From: Beroe forskalii
Taxonomy: Eukaryota; Ctenophora; Nuda; Beroida; Beroidae
Direction: 5' to 3'
DNA: 64,000 nucleotides
NCBI GenBank assembly: GCA_011033025.1
Contig: WFMF01000423.1
Span: forward strand, 93,877 to 157,876
Part shown: positions 60,001-64,000 of the stretch, in pieces
How positions within the stretch are numbered: position 1 is the stretch's first letter
How the letters are laid out: each line of letters starts with the position of its first letter
Position numbers and translations under genes: made by a program
The notes under the pieces: generated by a model
The model's input: only the letters and a program-made list of their open reading frames with translations
The model's database searches: none
Told to the model about the DNA's origin: nothing

Positions 60001-60857
60001 AACTCAACTTCATTTTGATTTCACAAACTCACACGTCTTTCGCAGACCTCAAGTCCTCGGAGGAATGGACGAGATGATGGAAATATCGAGGCTACGCTCC
60101 TAAAGAAAGGTGGAATACTGAAAACTTGGAGAAAGTGGAGATTTGAACTTAACGTCAAGTTAAAAGAGGTGGGCTAATCATATCACTACTTCAAAATATA
60201 TTATCTCTGACTATACGCTTAAATCATCACTAAATTTAATGGAAGCGTCTTCTTTCGCATTCGGCGACTTCCAACTCCGTCCTCACCCCTCGTTCCATAA
60301 CCACTCAACCAACTCATTATTAGCCCCTCGTGAACCACTCTCCGAAATAACCCGTCCCTTCCCCAGCTCCGGTACTACGAGTCAGCGAGTGATGCCCACA
60401 ACCCTCTCTACATCCGGAAGACTATAGACCTCCGGGGGAGGGTCAAAGTTACCCCTCTCTCCCACTCGGGGGCTTCACATCACCGGGATGGGGGGCACCC
60501 CCATAACTTTCCATTCATGGTAAGTGGGGAGACGCCCCGTGACTTCCCTTTCATGGTAAGTGGGGGACACCCCCTTAACTTACCTTTCATGGTAACTACC
60601 CGCCCACCCCGCCGTATTTTTCAATTCAGACTCATGTTTTTGATTATTGTTACTGGACAAAAACCACTAGAAATTGTCGGTTGTACTTCCTGAATGGTTA
60701 AATGCCAATGAACATATTATTAAAATTGTAAATCTAACCCTAGCCTCGTTTCCAACAGATTAAAACAGAACGTAGAGACCTGGTTTTAGCAGCCGATACG
60801 AAAGAACTCCGAGATATATGGATGAAGAAGATCAAAAGTGTCAGCCAAGCACCGTAG
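35366..60857 (+). CDS. SBF1/SBF2: SBF1/SBF2 (MTMR5/MTMR13) family pseudophosphatase, N-terminal DENN part missing
   Basis: SBF proteins are inactive myotubularins that pair with active MTMR phosphatases and carry a DENN module acting on Rab GTPases at endosomes. About 32 exons are visible in the order SBF2 domain, GRAM, myotubularin-like, C1, PH, ending at TAG 60855-60857. The first visible exon (35366-35472, [20 protein letters not shown]) joins in phase 2, so more exons must precede it; the DENN exons are not in the window. The pseudo-active site reads [10 protein letters not shown], with no Cys-x5-Arg. Reading-frame or junction problems occur near 40892, 45853/46069, 54890-55010, 55437 and 56980, and could be errors or decay. 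The 1,060-base exon at 47707 and all remaining exons are clean. The family assignment is firm; whether the locus is functional is not. Confidence 0.88.
36835..36956 (+). repeat. TTACCAGTTACCA minisatellite ending at an SBF acceptor
   Basis: About nine units of accagttaccattt/accggttacc run directly into the acceptor caccag at 36956, before codons [12 protein letters not shown]. The intron's pyrimidine-rich end is made of the repeat. Confidence 0.8.
37384..40650. other. Long SBF intron without a gene
   Basis: Ordinary AT-rich sequence. It contains one copy of the CAAACCACAGTACTGAAGTG dispersed repeat at about 39388-39455, and part of a CRE-MITE-like segment near 39527-39560. No coding or RNA gene is supported. 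Confidence 0.6.
40650..40890 (+). repeat. Four-copy 59/60-bp repeat of an SBF acceptor and exon start
   Basis: The unit aaccttaaccccgtactttt, acagcaactgcagtacggca, ccgtacagttcatctac occurs three times before the copy that is part of the exon. Each unit carries a pyrimidine-rich tract, an AG acceptor and the first exon codons [11 protein letters not shown]. The real exon is taken as the fourth copy because it alone continues into [19 protein letters not shown]. Confidence 0.85.
40961..42467. other. SBF intron with dispersed repeat and TAG microsatellite
   Basis: It holds a fourth copy of the CAAACCACA...GAAGTGCTG dispersed repeat at about 41759-41830, and a (TAG)n microsatellite with TAT interruptions at 42007-42071. 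Nothing else is supported. Confidence 0.6.
42007..42071 (+). repeat. (TAG)n microsatellite
   Basis: A run of tattagtag units passes into an uninterrupted (tag)n tract of about 13 units. Located in an SBF intron. Confidence 0.95.
42551..45781. other. Long SBF intron with foldback elements
   Basis: Contains a foldback with arms cgcgcaaatataggcgc and gcgccttatatttac (44030-44126) and the third CRE-family MITE (44369-44475). There is also a local duplication of acaatttccacggcatac type at about 43431-43490 and 43642-43700. No gene is supported. Confidence 0.6.
44369..44475. mobile_element. Foldback MITE, CRE family, copy 3
   Basis: Arms are acgccgcgcacgagaaatag and its inverse, ctatttctctaacgcggcgt with small changes. 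The interior contains gatgatgacgtcattatcat and agctcaatgtagtgagttgatgacgatgaa, nearly the same as copy 2. Confidence 0.85.
47169..47280 (+). repeat. 60-bp in-frame tandem duplication of an SBF exon end with its donor
   Basis: About 52 bases (cacgtttacatgcttcccat to tggaaccgcaggta) occur twice with a 60-base period. Each copy ends ccgcag-gta. The first donor is at 47218 (gtatgtg), the second at 47278 (gtagggt). Using the second adds exactly 20 codons ending GSCVEPQ without changing the frame. The 60-base block itself begins with GT and ends with AG. Confidence 0.92.
47576..47648. repeat. Small foldback related to the 25.02-kb element
   Basis: It has cagttcgaactgcactgtgc followed by gcggcg on the left and aatgcgtttcgaattgttac on the right, resembling shortened arms of the 25017-25139 foldback. 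It sits in the short intron between SBF exons 12 and 13. Confidence 0.6.
49796..50012 (+). repeat. 33-bp minisatellite with CRE palindromes before an SBF acceptor
   Basis: About six units of caccactctaaaccctgata plus atgacgtcactaac fill the last 200 bases of the intron before the exon at 50019. Three units carry a perfect TGACGTCA; the others are one change away. Confidence 0.85.
50604..50721. repeat. Foldback with gcgcggct arms
   Basis: Left gtcgaactcctatgtgcgcg plus gctt and right aagccgcgcatgtgatagtt plus caac are inverses with few mismatches. A fragment of the interior (atgcgcggctcactggctg) recurs at about 56549-56568. Confidence 0.75.
51226..52402 (-). CDS. GST-like protein, tandem copy A (three exons)
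   Basis: Exons on the minus strand: 52309-52402, 51506-52007, 51226-51343. They sum to 714 nt and encode 237 residues. The start ATG ([11 protein letters not shown]) lies in ccaccATGcc. The C-terminal half looks like the helical domain of glutathione S-transferases: [20 protein letters not shown] (the N-capping and hydrophobic-staple region), then [11 protein letters not shown], and [20 protein letters not shown] close to the end. The N-terminal thioredoxin-like part is short and divergent, and no catalytic Tyr, Ser or Cys motif stands out, so enzyme activity cannot be claimed; a binding or structural (crystallin-like) role is possible. The gene is nested in the SBF intron before the exon at 54553, on the opposite strand. 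Confidence 0.7.
52849..53725 (-). pseudogene. GST-like tandem copy B: intron 1 lost, one-base frameshift
   Basis: It is colinear with copy A and very similar to it. The first intron of A is absent: gcgaag runs straight into gagacctagc, exactly at A's exon junction. The second intron is kept (exons 53131-53725 and 52849-52966). Coding length is 713 nt against 714 in A. The missing base is in the EEQQKH codons (near 53645-53655) and leads to an early stop at the TAG of gagacctag. A shorter protein could start at the downstream [12 protein letters not shown] (53615). It could be a decaying duplicate or a sequence error in a live gene. Residue changes such as GKDFDP to GNDFDP separate the copies. 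Confidence 0.65.
54711..55012 (+). repeat. Rearranged fragments around SBF exons 18-19
   Basis: After the donor at 54711, short gggttgctaagtgttgcttt repeats follow. A copy of exon 18 material (catcactcaaatcagcagct plus tgatacagct) then appears at 54921-54950, inside the next exon. A second copy of tttcaacatgctgctgga is at 55066-55083. Local duplication has shuffled exon pieces here. Confidence 0.7.
55002..55338. other. 326-bp segment between ttcctccagtt direct repeats
   Basis: The sequence ttcctccagtt occurs at 55002-55012 and 55328-55338. The two copies sit exactly at the seam between conserved codons IFLQ and FLDAVYQ. The segment between them lacks a GT at its start for a normal intron. 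It looks like an insertion into a once continuous exon, with a target duplication. Confidence 0.5.
57989..58060 (+). tRNA. tRNA-His (GTG)
   Basis: A full cloverleaf is visible: acceptor gctgcga/tcgcagc, D-arm region with tagtggttag, anticodon stem ctgcg/cgcag with loop ttGTGgc, and T-arm ccagg-ttcgaat-cctgg. A box and B box are intact. It lies in the SBF intron that divides the C1 domain, on the SBF sense strand. The expected extra 5' G of tRNA-His is added after transcription. Confidence 0.95.
58557..58629 (-). tRNA. tRNA-Arg (TCT)
   Basis: On the minus strand: acceptor ggccttg/caaggtc (one G-U pair), D-arm with caatggttag, anticodon stem ttgga/ttcaa with loop ctTCTaa, and T-arm gaggg-ttcgagt-ccctt. 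It has no intron. It shares the C1-domain intron of SBF with tRNA-His, about 500 bases away and in the opposite direction. Confidence 0.95.
60484..60600 (+). repeat. 36-bp unit carrying three tandem in-frame splice donors
   Basis: The exon ends ccattcatg with donor gtaagt at 60520. The same context, ttcatg-gtaagt, returns at 60556, and ttcatg-gtaact at 60592, each 36 bases apart. The intervening codons are open, so the second and third donors would add 12 and 24 residues ending in PFM. The last exon joins in frame after any of the three. Confidence 0.9.
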
Positions 60858-63800
60858 CATAAAAAGGAGGGTCAGCTGAAGGCTGATCATTATCACGCTG
60901 AAAATTATCATTCATCTTTCGAAAACATTAATTAAGAATTTACTTACATAAGTTAGCTCTGGCGGAATAAGTACCATCTCTTCGCGTATCTACCACTAAA
61001 TTAATTACCTTAAATTACCTTCAAGGTCGCTTGTAGTTTAAAGATGCTTGCGGGTAGTGAATCTGGATTATCTAAGCTCTAAATCTGGATCATCTAAGAT
61101 CAGAATCTGAATTTTCTAAGATCTGAATTTAGATTATCTAAGATATTAATCTGATTATCCAACATCTGAATCTAAAATATCTAAGATCTAAATCAAATTG
61201 CAAGAGTACTTAAGGTTGCGCCTGAAATTTGGTGGTGTCGTTGTCAAGTGGTCGAGTTTATAGATATCAATGACACCCTGCAGCCTCCAGTTTTTGGCGA
61301 GCAAGTGGTATTTTAAAGTGGTGATATCGGCTATGTATTGAATTTAAATAGCCCCCGAAGTCCGAAGTGATGTTGTGTGCGTGTAATTATTGTTATTATT
61401 ATTTTAGGATTTTACTGTTTATGATCCGATCGCCCAATGACCTATCATGATCATGATAATGCATTTCCAACTTCATTTCATTCTGCACTTCATGTCCATA
61501 AATTTGCATTTAACAACCCTCTGTTTGTCTAACTCTGAAACTTTAACCCTAAGAGCTACCTGCTTCATTTCCTGGACATCATGTTCTTCTGAATATCATG
61601 TGATGGTCATTGTATCTGATTAGGTTAATTGTTTGAAATATCTCACTTTTATTCAACCTCAGCCTTTAGATTTTAGAATGTTGATACTGATTACGGTCAA
61701 TCTAGATTCGTCCTACGACGTAGATAGCAATAAATAAGTGATCACAAGATTCTCAAAAACTTTAAATTTATAAATATCATGATAATTCTTGGTCACTTTT
61801 AATATTTTTAACATGATCTGGACTCCGAATAATAAACTTTTTATCACTAAATTATATTTAGATCTTTGGAGAGTTGTCATAAAAATGGACTGGATTTATC
61901 GCTTTGAATTTGAAAGGTTCCGAATTTCATCTTAAAATAGTCCAACTATTTTAGTTTAATGACTTAATAATTGTGAAGCTATGTCAGTTTTCAATTTCAT
62001 GTATTCTCGGCCTCTTGTTTTGTTCATTTTATTTTTGTAGTCCATGTCTCAATTTTGTTATAACTTATGGCTCTATATCGAGATGTCACAAGATGAAAAT
62101 CTTAGATCTTGTGTAAGTAATCGTAATGATAATCACACTATGGTTCGCAGTACAGAAATGTCTTATCAACATTCTTACAATTACATTAACATATGATATT
62201 GCGACGTATTACTGTATAGCGTATTACTATTAGCTTACCTGTTGGTATCAGGTCGACATTGGTATTTGGTATTGGCCAATCAGCGCGCAAGATGGCCGTT
62301 AACACTATAAGCTCGTGTGCTGATTGGTCGATGTCATGATGATTTTGAGATCAATCAGGTAATCTTATAGTTGTGCAAAGTAGTACGCCGCAAAAATACG
62401 TCAACATATCATGAAGTCTGTATACTATAAATATAGTTATGAAATATGATTATACGCTTACTTATTCACGTTGTAGCTACTCAGTCTGATCCCGTTTAAT
62501 TTTCAATTTTCTGATAATTTTGAAATGTTTTGTTTGATATAATATTAATATATAGCTTGACGTAAACCGTAATTTAAATTGATCTCTGACTTTAAATTTA
62601 ATGAAACTGAAATGGTCTCACTTTTTCCACTTCTGTCTTCCATTTCCAAATAAAATTTCCGATTTTTCGGCTTCCTTAGCGGTAGCCGCATAGGTCAAGG
62701 TGTGCGTACACTGTACGCGCCGCTCGCTTCCCTGTTCTGAGGAACTGGAAGCGTGCCGCGAACAGGGTTGCTAAACACGTATTATATCCGTAGGGAAGCG
62801 CCGCGCGCGTACACACACTTATGCGGGCTTAAAGGAACAGGGGTATACGTGTTTAAATTTAGCAATTGCTAAACACGGAAGTTTGGAGCTGAGGGTCGTG
62901 TTGCCAGTTGCGGAAAACGTTGTGTGCGCGGCGGAGGGTAGGGTAACATCCTACGCGTACGATACGCCGCGCGCGAGGGTAGGGTAACTAAAACTTGATG
63001 GATTTCTCCCATCCCTGGTACGTCTCCCATGTAAACGGGAGCCTTCATTATCTATGACAATGACGTCACTCAGAAAAATATAATTAAGCGCATCTAGCGC
63101 TTTAAAGGATAGGGTTAGGGTTTTGGTTAGGGTCAGGATTTGTTAGGTTTATGGTAAGGATTAAGGTTAGGGTTTTGGTTAGGGTCACAGTTAGGTTTAG
63201 GACACAGAAAAATTGACCTTTAGATCTGTGACGTCACTCAGCCCCGTTTACATGGGAGAGATACCCCATCCCTGCGCGCAACACTCGGAGGTTTGGAGGG
63301 TCGTGTTGCATACACGAGGGTCGTGTTGCGGAAAACCTTGCGTGCGCGGCGGAGGGTAGGGTAACATCCTACAAAACTAAAACATCCTATGACCTCTTAC
63401 TAAACACGTATATCCCTGTTTGCGTTGCGCCGCCCGCTGCGCGCTTCCTCAGGATCAGGGAAGCACGTACGTACACATTGTCCAATATGTCAGACGTTGT
63501 CTGACCCCTTAGCCTTCGGCAGGCGCGCGCGCGACGATGACAAATCTGTATGCTGCGAAAAATTAAGCGGTGTACAAAAAAGACGCGCGCAAATTGCAGT
63601 TCAACGTTTCTTCTGACTTATTTGATGCAATTTGAAATAAGATGTCTTTAATTTTATTAATGTGGTCTGGAAGATCCAGTTTTACCACATGTTACGTGTC
63701 CCTGTTTGTTCGCGCTTGCGCGCGCTTTTCGTAGAAAAGTCACAAACAGGGCCACGCAACAATGGCAAGATTCGCTCCTCAGCTCGGGCGCATATTTTAC

Positions 63801-64000
63801 GCCCCTATTATGATTCAACCATATTTGGGCATTAATTGTTTGAGTGCGCGTCGTACGCCGCGCTCTAGGTTGAGAGTCACTCTAGCAGAGATGACCATAT
63901 TTTGAGATCCTCCAAATCGCGTTGGATAAAGTGATGACGTAGGTCAGGTTTAACAGGCGTTCCTTGACATAATTGTCAGGTGATACCCATATATGGAATA
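60858..64000. other. SBF 3' flank, no further gene seen
   Basis: The first canonical AATAAA after the SBF stop is at 61729-61734, a possible poly(A) signal. An array of tctaagatctgaat-type units lies at about 61066-61190. From 62680 the sequence becomes GC-rich, with repeated blocks such as gttgcggaaaac...gcggcggagggtagggtaac at about 62918-62970 and 63325-63372. No open frame has recognisable sequence. Confidence 0.6.
63018..63264. mobile_element. 247-bp MITE with 10-bp target duplication and telomere-like core
   Basis: Ends gtacgtctcccatgtaaacg and its inverse cgtttacatgggagagatac flank the element. The direct repeat cccatccctg occurs immediately outside both ends (63008-63017 and 63265-63274). 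Inside, near each end, lie gacgtcactcag-type sequences, and the centre (63112-63203) is a run of ttaggg, ttttgg and ttagggtca units. Confidence 0.8.

Larger units (their letters stand above)
56944..60857 (+). other. SBF1/SBF2: SBF exons 25-32: linker, C1 zinc finger and C-terminal PH domain
   Basis: Exons: 56944-57102, 57327-57459, 58758-58837, 59154-59312, 59839-59883, 60046-60168, 60367-60519, 60759-60857. The C1-like zinc finger is split by an intron: [11 protein letters not shown] and LPCVIC in one exon, [20 protein letters not shown] and C in the next. An acidic/serine-rich linker follows ([11 protein letters not shown]). The PH domain has [28 protein letters not shown] and the closing helix [16 protein letters not shown]. 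In the first exon the frame fits the downstream sequence only if a CCCC run near 56978 is read as CCC. A C1 domain between the phosphatase-like and PH domains is, from memory, found in some invertebrate SBF proteins. Confidence 0.85.

Overview
The window is animal nuclear DNA. Genes are split into many GT-AG exons, there are nested genes and intronic tRNA genes, and the sequence is AT-rich with many minisatellites and foldback elements. The two large genes are metazoan families: CAD (pyrimidine synthesis) and SBF1/SBF2 (MTMR5/MTMR13 pseudophosphatase). Intron sizes and a nested H-type-lectin-like secreted protein suggest a marine invertebrate, perhaps a non-bilaterian. I cannot name the species.

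Layout. 1-13.9 kb: no convincing gene; two terminal-inverted-repeat (TIR) elements, a 38-bp minisatellite and scattered small foldbacks. 13.9-32.25 kb (+): 31 exons encoding the glutaminase and both carbamoyl-phosphate synthetase halves of CAD, 1,477 codons with no frame break. Its introns hold a minus-strand secreted-protein gene, a retrotransposon ORF1 and several minisatellites. 32.25-35.37 kb: CAD stops without its dihydroorotase and aspartate transcarbamylase parts, next to a stretch that looks like failed sequencing. 35.37-60.86 kb (+): about 32 exons of an SBF gene, from the SBF2 domain through GRAM, inactive myotubularin, C1 and PH domains to the stop codon; its N-terminal DENN exons are absent. 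Two tandem minus-strand GST-like genes sit in one SBF intron and two tRNA genes in another. 60.86-64 kb: 3' flank with GC-rich repeats and a 247-bp element carrying telomere-like motifs.

The most interesting structure is at exon edges. In both large genes, short tandem duplications repeat the last exon bases with the splice donor, or the acceptor with the first exon bases. At two places (47.2 kb and 60.5 kb) the copies are whole codons long, so alternative donors would add 20, 12 or 24 residues in frame. A second theme is small foldback elements that carry the palindrome TGACGTCA, which is strongly over-represented. A third is the pair of GST-like genes, one of which has precisely lost an intron and carries a one-base frameshift.

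Caution: the CAD/SBF junction may be an assembly join, and SBF shows several frame or splice breaks that could be sequence errors or decay. CAD shows none.
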